This document shows, piece by piece, positions 22,851 to 36,600 of a stretch of 64,000 nt of DNA. The translations under genes were made by a program, and so were the position numbers. Each line of letters starts with the position of its first letter. Position 1 is the first letter of the stretch. A model generated the notes under the pieces. That model did no database searches, had not been told where the DNA came from, and saw nothing but the letters and a program-made list of their open reading frames with translations. This stretch comes from Azolla caroliniana (Eukaryota; Polypodiophyta): contig JBHGNT010000003.1 in the NCBI GenBank assembly GCA_043228905.1, forward strand, positions 1 to 64,000. Direction: 5' to 3'.

Positions 22851-25800
22851 AATTTACTCAAGGCTCCTCTCAACTCCCTCCTCCAGTTTGCTAATTTCGT
22901 CATGTCTGTCGACCTGAGTTTCAAAATCTTGATTTATTAATTCCACATTATAGCTAGCTTCTTAGCTTCGATTCGCATGTTTGAACACAAAAATCCAATA
23001 TCACACAAGCCAGGTATGAACATTTTAATTTACCTACTAGCTCTTCTCTACTCACTCCTCAAATTTGGTAATTTCGTCATGTCTCTCGACCTGAGTTTCA
23101 AAATCCTTATTTTTTAATTCCATATCATAGCTAGCGTTGTTAGCTTCGATTCGCATGTTTGAACACAAAAATCTGATATCACACGAGCCAGGTATGAACA
23201 TTTTAATTTACTCAAGACTCCTCTCAACTCCTTCCTCAAGTTTGCTAATTTCGTCATGTCTGTCGACCTGAGTTTCAAAATCTTGATTAATTAACTCCAT
23301 ATTATAGCTAGCGTTGTTAGCTTCGATTCGCATGTTTGAACACAAAATCCGATATGACATGAGCCAGGTATGAACATTTTAATTTACCTACTAGGTCTTC
23401 TCAACTCACTCCTTAAATTTGGTAATTTCGTCATGTGTCTTGACCTGAGTTTCAAAATCTTGATTTTTTAATTCCATATCATAGCTAGCGTTGTTAGCTT
23501 CGATTCTCCTATTCGAACACAAAAATCCGATATCACACGAACCAGGTATGAACATTTTAATTTACTAACGCGCTCTTCTCAACTGCCTCCTCACGTTTGC
23601 TAATTTCTTCATGTCTCTCGACCTGAGTCTCAAAATTATAATTTTTCAATTCAATATCATAGCTACTGTTGTTAGCTATGATTCGCATGTGTCAACAGAA
23701 AAATCCGATATCACACGAGCCAGGTATGAACATTTTAAATTACTAACGCGCTTTTCTCCACTAGCTCCTCAAATTTGCTAATTTCTTCATGTCTCTCGAC
23801 CCGAGTTTCAAAATCTTAGTTTTTTAATTCCATATCATAGGTAGCGTTGTTAGCTTCCATTGGGATGTTTGAACACAAAAATCCGATATTACAGGGCCCA
23901 GGTCTGAACATTTTAATTTACTCTCGGGCTCTTCTCCACTACCTCCTCAAGTTTGCTAATTTCTTCATATCTCTCGACCAAGTTTCAAAATCTTGATATT
24001 CTAATTCCATATCATAACTAGCGTTGTTAGCTTCGATTCGCTTGTTTGAACACAGGAATCCGATATCACACGAGCCAGGTATCAACAATTTAATTTACTC
24101 AAGGGCTCCTCTCCACTACTTTCTCAAGTTTGCTAATTTCGTCATCTATGTCGACCTGAGTTTGAAAATCTTGATTTTTTAATTCCATATCATAGGTAGT
24201 GTTGTTAGCTTCGATTTGCATGTTTGAACGCAAAAATCCGATATTACACGAGCCAGGTATGAACATTTTAATTTACGAACGCGCTCTTCTACAGTAGCTC
24301 CTCAACTTTGCTAATTTTGTCATCGCTCTGGACCTGAGTTTCAAAATCGTCATTTTTTTATTCCATATCATAGCTAGCATTGTTAGCTTCGAGTTGGATG
24401 TTCCAACACAAAAATCCGATATAACACGAGCCAGGTATGAATATTTTAATTTACTAACGCGCTCTTCTCCACTAGCTCTTCAAATTTGCTAATTTCGTCA
24501 TCTCTCTCGACCTGAGTTTCAAAATCTCTATTTTTGAATTCCATATCATAGGTAGCGTTGTTAGCTTCGATTCGCATGTTTCAACACAAAAATCCGATAT
24601 GACACGAGCAAGGTATGAACATTTTCATTTACTAACGCGCTCCTCTCCACTAGCTCCTCAAATTTGCTAATTTCGTCATCTCTTTCGACCTATGTTTTAA
24701 AATCTTAATATTTTTATTCCCTATTATAGGTAGCGTTGTTAGCTTTGATTCGTATGTTTGAAAACAAAAATCGTATATCACACGAGCTAGGTATGAACAT
24801 TTTAATTTACTCTCCACTACCTTCTCGAGTTTGCAAATTTCTTCATATCTCTCGACCCGAGTTTCGAAATATTGATTTTTTAATTCCATCTCATAGCTAG
24901 CGTTATTAGCTTCGATTAGCTTGTTTGAACACAGGAATCCGATATCACACGACCCAGGTATGAACCTTTTAATTTACTCAAGGGCTCCTCTCAACTCCCT
25001 CCTCCAGTTAGCTAATTTCGTCATGTCTCTCGACCTGAGTTTCGAAATCTTGATTTATTAATTCCATATTATAGCTAGCGTTGTTAGCTTCGATTCGCAT
25101 GTTTGAACACAAAAATCCGATATCACACGAGCCAGGTATGAACATTTTAATTTACTCAAGGCTCCTCTCAACTCCGTCCTCAAGTTTGCTAATTTCGTCA
25201 TGTCTGTCGACCTGAGTTTCAAAATCTTGATTAATTAATTCCATATTTGCTAATTTCTTCATGTCTCTCGACCCGAGTTTCAAAATCTTGGTTTTTTAAT
25301 TCCATATCATAGGTAGTGTGTTAGCTTCCATTGGGATGTTTGAACACAAAAATCCGATATGACAGGGGCCAGGTCTGAACATTTTAATTTACTCTCGGGC
25401 TCTTCTCCACTACCTCCTCAAGTTTACTAATTTCTTCATATCTCTCGACCCAAGTTTCAAAATCTTGATTTTTTAATTCCATATCATAGCTAGCGTTGTT
25501 AGCTTCGTTTCGCATGTTTGAACACAAAAATCTGATATCACACGAGCCAGGTATCAACATTTTAATTTACTCAAGGGCTTTTCTCCACTAGCTCCTCAAA
25601 TTTGCTAATTTCTTCATGTCTCTCGACCCGAGTTTCAAAATCTTCGTTTTTTAATTCCATATCATAGGTAGCGTTGTTAGCTTCCATTGGGATGTTTGAA
25701 CACAAAAATCCGATATTACAGGGGCCAGGTATGAATATTTTAATTTACTAACGCGCTCTTCTTCACTACCTCCTCAAATTTACTCAAGGCTCCTCTGAAC

Positions 25801-26693
25801 TCCCTCCTCCAGTTTGCTAATTTCGCCATGTCTGTCGACCTGAGTTTCAAAATCTTGATTTATTAATTCCATATTATAGCTAGCGTTGTTTGCTTCGATT
25901 CGCATGTTTGAACACAAAAATCCGATATCACACAAGACAGGTATGAACATTTTAATTTACCTACTAGCTCTTCTCTACTCACTCCTCAAATTTGGTAATT
26001 TCGTCATGTCTCTCGACCTGAGTTTCAAAATCCTTATTTTTTAATTCCATATCATAGCTAGCGTTGTTAGCTTCGATTCGCATGTTTGAACACAAAAATC
26101 CGATATCACACGAGCCAGGTATGAACATTTTAATTTACTCAAGGCTCCTCTCAACTCCTTCCTCAAGTTTGCTAATTTCGTCATGTCTGTCGACCTAAGT
26201 TTCAAAATCTTGATTAATTAATTCGATATTATAGCTAGCGTTGTTAGCTTCGATTCGCATGTTTGAACACAAAAATCCGATATCACACGAGCCAGGTATG
26301 AACATTTTAATTTACCTACTAGCTCTTCTCATAGCTCGCGTTGTTAGCTTCGATTCGCATGTTCGAACACAAAAATCCGATATCACACGAGCCAGGTATG
26401 AACATTTTAAATTACTAACGCGCTCCTCTCCACTAGCTACTTAAATTTGCTAATTTCGTCATATCTGTCGACCTAAGTTTTAAAATCTTGAATTTTTTAT
26501 TCCATATTATAGGTAGCATTGTTAGCTTCGATTTGCATGTTTGAACACAAAAATCCAATATCACACGAGGAGAGTATGAACATTTTAATTTACTCATGGG
26601 CTCCTCTCCACTACTTCCTCAAGTTTGCTAAATTCGGCCTCTCTCTCGACCTAAGTTTTAAAATCTTGATTTTTTTATTCCATATCATAGCCA

Positions 26694-28284
26694 GCGTTGT
26701 TAGCTTCGATTCGCATGTTTCAACACTACAATCCGATATGACACGAGCAAGGTATGAACATTTTCATTTTCATTTTCAAGGGCTATTCTCAACTGCCTCC
26801 TCACGTTTGCTAATTTCTTCATGTCTCTCGACCTGAGTCTCAAAATTATAATTTTTCAATTCAATATCATAGCTACTGTTGTTAGCTATGATTCGCATGT
26901 GTCAACAGAAAAATCCGATATCACACGAGCCAGGTATGAACATTTTAAATTACTAACGCGCTCCTCTCCACTAGCTCCTCAAATTTGCTAATTTCGTCAT
27001 CTCTCTCGACCTAAGTTTTAAAATCTTGATTTTTTTATTCCATATTATAGGTAGCGTTGTTAGCTTCGATTCGCATGTATGAACACAAAAATCCTATATC
27101 ACACGAGCTAGGTATGAACATTTTAATTTACTCTCCACTACCTTCTTAATATTGATAATTTCGTCATCTCTCTCGACCTGAGTTTCAAAATCTTGATTTT
27201 TTAATTCCATCTCATAGCTAGCGTTGTTAGCTTCGATTCGCATGTTTCAACACTACAATCCGATATGACACGAGCAAGGTATGAACATTTTCATTTTCAT
27301 TTTCAAGGGCTATTCTGAACTGCCTCCTCACGTTTGCTAATTTCTTCATGTCTCTCGACCTGAGTCTCAAAATTATAATTTTTCAATTCAATATCATAGC
27401 TACTGTTGTTAGCTATGATTCGCATGTGTCAACAGAAAAATCCGATATCACACGAGCCAGGTATGAACATTTTAAATTACTAACGCGCTCCTCTCCACTA
27501 GCTCCTCAAATTTGCTAATTTCGTCATGTCTCTCGACCTAAGTTTTAAAATCTTGATTTTTTTATTCCATATTATAGGTAGCGTTGTTAGCTTCGATTCG
27601 CATGTATGAACACAAAAATCCTATATCACACGAGCTAGGTATGAACATATTTTTTTACTGTCCACTACCTTCTTAATATTGCTAATTTCGTCATCTCTCT
27701 CGACCTGAGTTTCAAAATCTTGATTTTTTAATTCCATCTCATAGCTAGCGTTGTTAGCTTCGATTCGCATGTTTCAACACTACAATCCGATATGACACGA
27801 GCAAGGTATGAACATTTTCATTTTCATTTTCAAGGGCTATTCTCAACTGCCTCCTCACGTTTGCTAATTTCTTCATGTCTCTCGACCTGAGTCTCAAAAT
27901 TATAATTTTTCAATTCAATATCATAGCTACTGTTGTTAGCTTTGATTCGCATGTGTCAACAGAAAAATCCGATATCACACGAGCCAGGTATGAACATTTT
28001 AAATTACTAACGCGCTCCTCTCCACTAGCTCCTCAAATTTGCTAATTTCGTCATCTCTCTCGACCTAAGTTTTAAAATCTTTATTTTTTTATTCCATATT
28101 ATGGGTAGCGTTGTTAGCTTCGATTCGCATGTATCAACACAAAAATCCTATATCACACGAGCTAGGTATGAACATTTTAATTTACTCTGCACTACCTCCT
28201 TAATATTGCTAATTTCTTCATATCTCTCGACCCGAGTTTCAAAATCTTGATTTTTTAATTCCATATCATAGCTAGCGTTGTAAT
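26694..28284. repeat. 527-bp trimeric units, three copies
   Basis: CAACACTACAATCC starts at 26721, 27248 and 27775 (period 527 bp). It recurs singly at 28480, 31808 and 31990, and as CAACACTAAAATCC at 29018 and 30751. Each unit has three distinguishable monomers. One carries a small TTTTCATTTTCATTTTCAAG expansion; another has CTACTGTTGTTAGC with GTGTCAACAGAAAAATCC; the third has ATGTATGAACACAAAAATCC. The copies are nearly identical by eye. Confidence 0.85.
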
Positions 28285-31200
28285 CTTCGATTCGCATGTT
28301 CGAACACGGGGATCCGATATCACAGGAGCCAGGTATGAACATTTTAATCTACTAACGCGCTCTTCTCCACTAGCTCCTCAAATTTGCTAGTTTCGTCATC
28401 TCTCTCGACCTGAGTTTCAAAATCATGATTTTTGAATTCCATATCATAGCCAGCGTTGTTAGCTTCGATTCGCATGTTTCAACACTACAATCCGATATGA
28501 CACGAGCAAGGTATGAACATTTTCATTTTCATTTTCAAGGGCTATTCTCAACTGCCTCCTCACGTTTGCTAATTTCATCATGTCTCTCGACCTGAGTCTC
28601 AAAATTATAATTTTTCAATTCAATATCGTAGCTACTGTTGTTAGCTTTGATTCGCATGTGTCAACACAAAAATCCGATATCACACGAGCCAGGTATGAAC
28701 ATTTTAATTTACGAACGCGCTCTTCTCCACTAGCTTCTCAAATTTGCTAATTTCGTCATCTCTCTCGATGTGAGTTTCAAAATCTTCTTTTTTTAATTCC
28801 ATATCATAGCTAGCATTGTTAGCTTCGATTCGGATGTTCGAACACAAAAATCCGATATCACAGGAGCCAGGTATGAACATTTTAATTTACTAACGCGCTC
28901 TTTTCCACTAGCTCCTCAAATTTGCTAATTTCGTCATCTCTCTCGACCTGAGTTTCAAAATCTTGATTTTTTAATTCCATATCATAGCTAGCGTTGTTAG
29001 CTTCGATTCGCCTGTTTCAACACTAAAATCCGATATAACACGCGCAAGGTATGAACATTTTCATTTTCATTTTCAAGGGCTATTCTCAACTGTCTCCTCA
29101 CGTTTGCTAATTTCTTTATGTCTCTCGACCTGAGTCTCAAAATTATAATTTTTCAATTCAATATCATAGCTACTGTTGTTAGCTTTGATTCGCATGTGTC
29201 AACACAAAAATTCAATATCACACGAGCCAGGTAGGAACATTTTAAATTACTAACGCGCTCCTCTCCACTAGCTCCTCAAATTTGCTAATTTCATCATCTC
29301 TCTCGACCTAAGTTTTAAAATCTTGATTTTTTTATACCATATAATCGGTAGTGTTGTTAGCTTCGATTCGCATTGATGAACACAAAAATCCTATATCACA
29401 CGAGCTAGGTATGAACATTTTAATTTACTCTCCACTACCTCCTTAATATTGCTAACTTCTTCATATCTCTCGACCCGAGTTTCAAAATGTTAATTTTTTA
29501 ATTCCATATCATAGCTAGCGTTGTAATCTTCGATTCGCATGTTCGAACACACGGATCCGATATCACATGAGCCAGGTATGAACATTTTAATTTACTAACG
29601 CGCTCTTCTCCACTAGCTCCTCAATTTTGCTAGTTTCGTCATCTCTCTCCACCTGAGTTTCAAAATCTTGATTTTTGAATTCGATATCATAGGTAGCGTT
29701 GTTAGCTTCGATTCGAATGTTTGAACACAAAAATCCGATATCACACGAGCTAGGTATGAACATTTTAATTTACTCAAGGGCTCCTCTCCACTACCTCCTC
29801 AAGTTTGCTAATTTCTTCATCTCTCTCGACCCGAGTTTCAAAATATCATAGGTAGTGTTGTTAGCTTCGATTCGGATGTTCGGACACAAAAATCCAATAT
29901 CACACGAGCCAGGTATGAACATTTTAATTTACGAACGCGCTCTTCTCCACTAGCTCCTCAAATTTGCTCATTTCGTCATCTCTCTCGACGTGAGTTTCCA
30001 AAATCTTGATTTTTTAATTCCCTATCATAGCTAGCTTTGTTAGCATCGATTCGGATGTTCGAACACATAAATCCGATATCACACGAGCCAGGTATGAACA
30101 TTTTAATTTACCAACGCGCTCTTCTCCACTAGCTCCTCAAATTTGCTAATTTCGTAATCTCTCTCGACGTGAGTTTTAAAATCTTGATTTTTTTATTCCA
30201 TATCATAGGTAGCGTTGTTAGCTGCGATTCGCATGTTTGAACAGAAAAATCCTATATCACACGAGCTAGGTATGAACATTTTAATTTACTAGAGGGCTCC
30301 TCTCCACTACCTCCTCAAGTTTGCTAATTTCTTCATCTCTTTAGACCTGAGTTTCAATATCATAGGTAGTGTTGTTAGCTTCGATTCGCATGTTTGAACA
30401 CAAAAATCCGATATCACAGGGGCCAGGTATGAACATTTTAATTTACTCTAGGGCTCTTCTCTACTACCTCCTTAAATTTACTAATTTCTTCATATCTCTC
30501 GAACCGAGATTCAAAATCTTGAATTCTTAATTTCATATCATAGCTAGCGTTGTTAGCTTCGATTCGCTTGTTCGAACACAGGAATCCGATATCACACGAG
30601 CCAGGTATGAACATTTTAATTTACGAACCCGCTCTTCTCCACTAGCTCCTCAAATTTGCTAATTTCGTCATCTCTCTCGACCCGAGTTTCAAAATCTTGA
30701 TTTTTTTATTCCATATCATAGCTAGCGTTGTTAGCTTCGATGCGCATGTTTCAACACTAAAATCCGATATGACACGAGCAAGGTATGAACATTTTGATTT
30801 TCATTTTCATTTTCAAGGGCTATTCTCAACTGCCTCCTCACGTTTGCTAATTTCTTCATGTCTCTCGACCTGAGTCTCAAAATTATAATTTTTCAATTCA
30901 ATATCATAGCTACTGTTGTTAGCTTTGATTCGCACGTGTCAATAAAAAAATCCGATATCACATGAGCCAGGTATGAACATTTTAAATTACTAACGCGCTC
31001 CTCTCCACTAGCTCCTCAAATTTGCTAATTTCGTCATCTCGGTCGACCTAAGTTTTAAAATCTTGATTTTTTTATTCCATATTATAGGTAGCGTTGTTAG
31101 CTTCGATTCGCATGTATGAACACAAAAATCCTATATCACACGAGCTAGGTATGAACATTTTAATTTACTCTGCATTACCTCCTTAATATTGCTAATTTCG

Positions 31201-32414
31201 TCATATTTCTCGACCCAAGTTTCAGAATACTGATTTTTTAATTCCATCTCATAGCTAGCGTTGTAAGCTTCGATTCGAATGTTTGAACGCAGAAATCCGA
31301 TATCACACGAGCCAGGTCTGAACATTTTAATTTACGAACGCGCTCTTCTCCACTAGCTCCTCAAATTTGCTAATTTCGTCATCTCTCTCGACGTGAGTTT
31401 CAAAATCTTCATTTTTTAATTCAATATCATAGCTCGCATTGTTGGTTTCGATTCGGATGTTCGAACACAAAACTCCGATATCACACGAGCCAGGTATGAA
31501 CACTTTAATTTACTAACACGCTCTTCTCCACTAGCTCCTCAAATTTGCTAATTTCGTCATCTCTCTCGACCCGAGTTTCAAAATCTTGATTTTTTTATTC
31601 CATATTACAGGTAGCGTTGTTAACTTCGATTCGCATGTATGAACACAAAAATCCTCTATCACACGAGCTAGGTATGAACATTTTAATTTACTCTCCACTA
31701 CCTCCTTAATATTGCTAATTTCGTCATCTCTCTCGACCTGAGTTTCAAAATCTTGATTTTTTAATTCCATCTCACAGCTAGCGTTGTTAGCTTCGATTCG
31801 CATGTTTCAACACTACAATCCGATATGACACGAGCAAGGTATGAACATTTTCATTTTCATTTTCAAGGGCTATTCTCAACTGCCTCCTCACGTTTGCTAA
31901 TTTCTTCATCTCTCTCGACCTGAGTTTCAAAATCTGGATTTTTGAATTCCATATCATAGGTAGTGTTGTTAGCTTCGATTCGCATGTTTCAACACTACAA
32001 TCCGATATGACACGAGCAAGGTATGAACATTTTGATTTTCATTTTCAAGGGCTATTCTCAACTGCCTCCTCACGTTTGCTAATTTCTTCATCTCTCTCGA
32101 CCCGAGTTTCAAAATATCATAGGTAGTGTTGTTAGCTTCGATTCGCATGTTTGAACACAAAAATACAATATCACACGAGCAGAGTATGAACATTTTAATT
32201 TACTCAAGGGCTCCTCTCCACTACTTCCTCAAGTTTGCTAATTTCGTCATCTCTCTCGACCTGAGTTTCAAAATCTTGATTTTTTAATTCCATATTATAG
32301 GTAGTGTTGTTAGCTTCAATTCGCATGTGTCAACACAAAAATCCGATATCAGACGAGCTTCGATTGATTTTTTAATTGATTTTTTAATTCCATCTCATAG
32401 CTAGCATTGTAAGC

Positions 32415-33640
32415 TTCGATTCGCATGTTTGAACGCAAAAATCCGATATCACACGAGCCAGGTATGAACATTTTAATTTACGAACGCGCTCTTCTCCACT
32501 AGCTCCTCAAATTTGCTAATTTCGTCATCTCTCTCGACCTGAGTTTCAAAATCTTCATTTTTTAATTCTATATCATAGCTAGCATTGTTAGCTTCGATTC
32601 GGATGTTCGAACACAAAAATCCGATATCACACGAGCCAGGTATGAACATTTTAATTTACTAACGCGCTCTTCTCCACTAGCTCCTCAAATTTGCTAGTTT
32701 CGTCATCTCTCTAGACCTGAGTTTCAAAATCTTGATTTTTTAATTCCATATCATAGGTGGCATTGTTAGCTTCGATTCGGATGTTCGAACACAAAAATCC
32801 GATATCACACGAGCCAGGTATGAACATTTTAATTTACTAACGCGCTCTTCTCCACTAGCTCCTCAAATTTGCTAGTTTCGTCATCTCTCTAGACCTGAGT
32901 TTCAAAATCTTGATTTTTTAATTCCATATCATAGGTGGCGTTGTTAGCTTCGATTCGCATGTTTGAACACAAAAATCCTATATCACACGAGCTAGGTATG
33001 AACATTTTAATTTACTCAAGGGCTCCTCTCCACTACCTCCTCAAGTTTGCTAATTTCTTGATCTCTCTCGACCCGAGTTTCAAAATATCATAGGTAGTGT
33101 TGTTAGCTTCGATTCGCATGTTTGAACGCAAAAATCCGATATCACACGAGCCAGGTATGAACATTTTAATTTACGAACGCGCTCTTCTCCACTAGCTCCT
33201 CAAATTTGCTAATTTCGTCATCTCTCTCGACCTGAGTTTCAAAATCTTCATTTTTTAATTCTATATCATAGCTAGCATTGTTAGCTTCGATTCGGATGTT
33301 CGAACACAAAAATCCGATATCACACGAGCCAGGTATGAACATTTTAATTTACTAACGCGCTCTTCTCCACTAGCTCCTCAAATTTGCTAGTTTCGTCATC
33401 TCTCTAGACCTGAGTTTCAAAATCTTGATTTTTTAATTCCATATCATAGGTGGCGTTGTTAGCTTCGATTCGCATGTTTGAACACAAAAATCCTATATCA
33501 CACGAGCTAGGTATGAACATTTTAATTTACTCAAGGGCTCCTCTCCACTACCTCCTCAAGTTTGCTAATTTCTTCATCTCTCTCGACCCGAGTTTCAAAA
33601 TATCATAGGTAGTGTTGTTAGCTTCGATTCGCATGTTTGA
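32415..33640. repeat. 693-bp tetrameric higher-order repeat
   Basis: CTATATCATAGCTAGCATTG occurs at 32568 and 33261 (offset 693 bp). Both copies include the CATAGGTGGC monomer (seen three times, one pair 178 bp apart) and a short monomer in which TTTCAAAATATCATAGG has lost the AT box. That deletion explains why four monomers span less than 4 x 178 bp. Confidence 0.8.
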
Positions 33641-36600
33641 ACACAAAAATCCGATATCACAGGGGCCAGGTATGAACATTTTAATTTACTCTAGGGCTCT
33701 TCTCCACTACCTCCTTAAATTTACTAATTTCTTCATATCTCTCGACCCGAGTTTCAAATTCTCGTATTCTTAATTTCATATCATAGCTAGCGTTTTGAGC
33801 TTCGATTCGCATGTTTGAACACAAGAAACCGATATCACAGGGGCCAGGTATGAACATTTTAATTTACTCTCGGGCTCTTCTCCACTTCCTCCTCAATTTT
33901 GCTAATATCTTCATATCTCTTGACCCGAGTTTCAAAATCTTGATTTTTTAATTCCATATCATAGCTAGCGTTGTTAGCTTCGATCCGCTTGTTCGAACAC
34001 AAAAATCTCTCGACCCGAGTTTCAAAATCTTGAATTCTTAAATTCATATCATAGCTAGCATTGTTAGCTTCTATTCGGATGTTCGAACACAAAAATCCGA
34101 TATCACACGAGCCAGGTATGAACATTTTAATTTACTAACGCGCTCTTCTCCACTAGCTCCTCAAATTTGCTAATTTCGTCATCTCTCTCGACCTGAGTTT
34201 CAAATTCTGGATTTTTGAATTCCATATCATAGCTAGCGTTGTTAGCTTCAATTCGCATGTTTGAACACAAAAATCCGATATCACACGAGCTAGGTATGAA
34301 CATTTTAATTTACTCGAGGGCTCCTCTCCACTACCTCCTCAAGTTTGCTAATTTCTTCATCTCTCTCGACCCGAGTTTCAAAATATCATAGGTAGTGTTG
34401 TTAGCTTCGATTCGCATGTTTGAACGCAAATATCCAATATCACACCAGCCAGGTATGAACATTTTAATTTACGAATGCGCTCTTCTCCACTACTTCCTCA
34501 AGTTTGCTAATTTCGTCATCTCTCTCGACCTGAGTTTCAAAATCTTGATTTTTTAATTCCATATCATAGGTACTGTTGTTAGCTTCAATTCGCATCTGTC
34601 AACACAAAAATCCGAGATCACACGAGCCAGGTATGAACATTTTAAATTACTAACGCGCTCCTCTCCACTAGTTCCTCAAATTTGCTAATTTCGTCATCTC
34701 TCTCGACCTAAGTTTTAAAATCTTGATTTTTTTATTCGATATTATAGGTAGCATTGTTAGCTTCGATTTGCATGTTTGAAGACAAAAATCCAATATCACA
34801 CGAGCAGAGTATGAACATTTTAATTTACTCAAGGGCTCCTCTCCACTACTTCCTCAAGTTTAATAATTTCGTCATCTCTCTGCACCCGAGTTTCAAAATC
34901 TTGATTTTTTAATTCCATATCATAGCTAGCGTTGTTAGCTTCGATTCGCATGTTTGAACACAAAAATCCAATATCACACGAGCCAAGTATGAACATTATA
35001 ATTTACTAACGCGCTCTTCTCCACTAGCTCCTCAAATTTGCTAATTTCGTCATGTCTCTCGACCTGAGTTTGAAAATCTTGATTTCTCAAATCCATATCA
35101 TAGCTAGCGTTGTTAGCTTCGATTCGCTTGTTTGAACACAGGAATCCGAAATGACACGAGCCAGGTATGAACATTTTAATTTACTAACGCGCTTTTCTGC
35201 ACTAGCTCCTCAAATTTCCTAATTTCGTCATGTCTCTCGACCTCAGTATCAAAATCTTGATTTGTTAATTCCATATCATAGGTAGGGTTGTTAGCTTCGA
35301 TTCGCATGTTTGAACACAAAAATAGAATATCACACGAGCCAGGTATGAACATTTAAATTTACTAAGGTGCTCTTCTCCACTACCTCCTTAAATTTACTAA
35401 TTTCTTTATATCTCTTGACCCGAGTTTTAAAATCTTGAATTCTTAATTCCATATCATAGCTAGCTTTGTTAGCTTCGATTCGCATGTTTGAACACAAAAA
35501 TCCGATATCACAGGGGCCAGGTATGAACATTTTAATTTACTCTAGGGCTCTTCTCCACTGCCTCCTCATGTTTGCTAATTTCTTCATATCTCTCGACCCG
35601 AATTTCAAAATCTTGATTTTTTAATTCCATATCATAGCTAGCGTGGTTAGCTTCGATTCGCTTGTTCGAACATAGGAATCCGATATCACACGAGCCAAGT
35701 ATGAACATTTTAATTTACTCAAGGGCTCCTCTCAGCTCCCTCCTCCAGTTAGCTAATTTCGTCATGTCTCTCGACCTGAGCTTCAAAATCTTGATTTTTT
35801 AATTCCATATCATAGCTAGCGTTGTTAGCTTCGATTCGCTTGTTCGAACACAGGAATCCGATATCACACGAGCCAGGTATGAACATTTTAATTTACTAAC
35901 GTGCTCTTGTTCAGTACCTCCTTAAATTTGCTAATTTCTTCACATCTCTCGACCCGACTTTCTTCATATCTCTCGACCCGAGTTTCTTCATATCTCTCGA
36001 TTCGCATGTTTGAACACAAAAATCCGATATCACAGGGGCCAGGTCTGAACATTTTAATTTACTCTCGGGTTCTTCTCTACTACCTCCTCAAGTTTGCTAA
36101 TTTCTTCATATCTCTCGACCCGAGTTTCAAAATCTTGATTTTTTAATTCCTTATCATAGCTAGCGTTGTTAGCTTTGATTCGCTTGTTCGAACACAGGAA
36201 TCCGATATCACACGAGCCAGGTATGAACATTTTAATTTACTCAAGGGCTCGTCTCAGCTCCCTCCTCCAGTTAGCTAATTTCGTCATGTCTCTAGACCTG
36301 AGTTTCAAAATCTTGATTTTCTAATTCCATATCATAGCTAGCGTTGTTAGCTTCGATTCGCATGTTTGAACACAAATATCGGATATCATTCAAGCCAGGT
36401 ATGAACATTTTAATTTTCTAACGCGCTCTTCTCCACTGCCTCCTTAAATTTGCTAATTTCTTCATATCTCTCGACCCAAGTTTCAAAATCTTGATTTCTC
36501 AATTCCATCTCATAGCTAGCGTTGTGAGTTTCGCTTCGCATGTTTGAACGCAAAAATTCGATATCACACGAGCGAGAAATGAACATTTTAATTTACTAAC

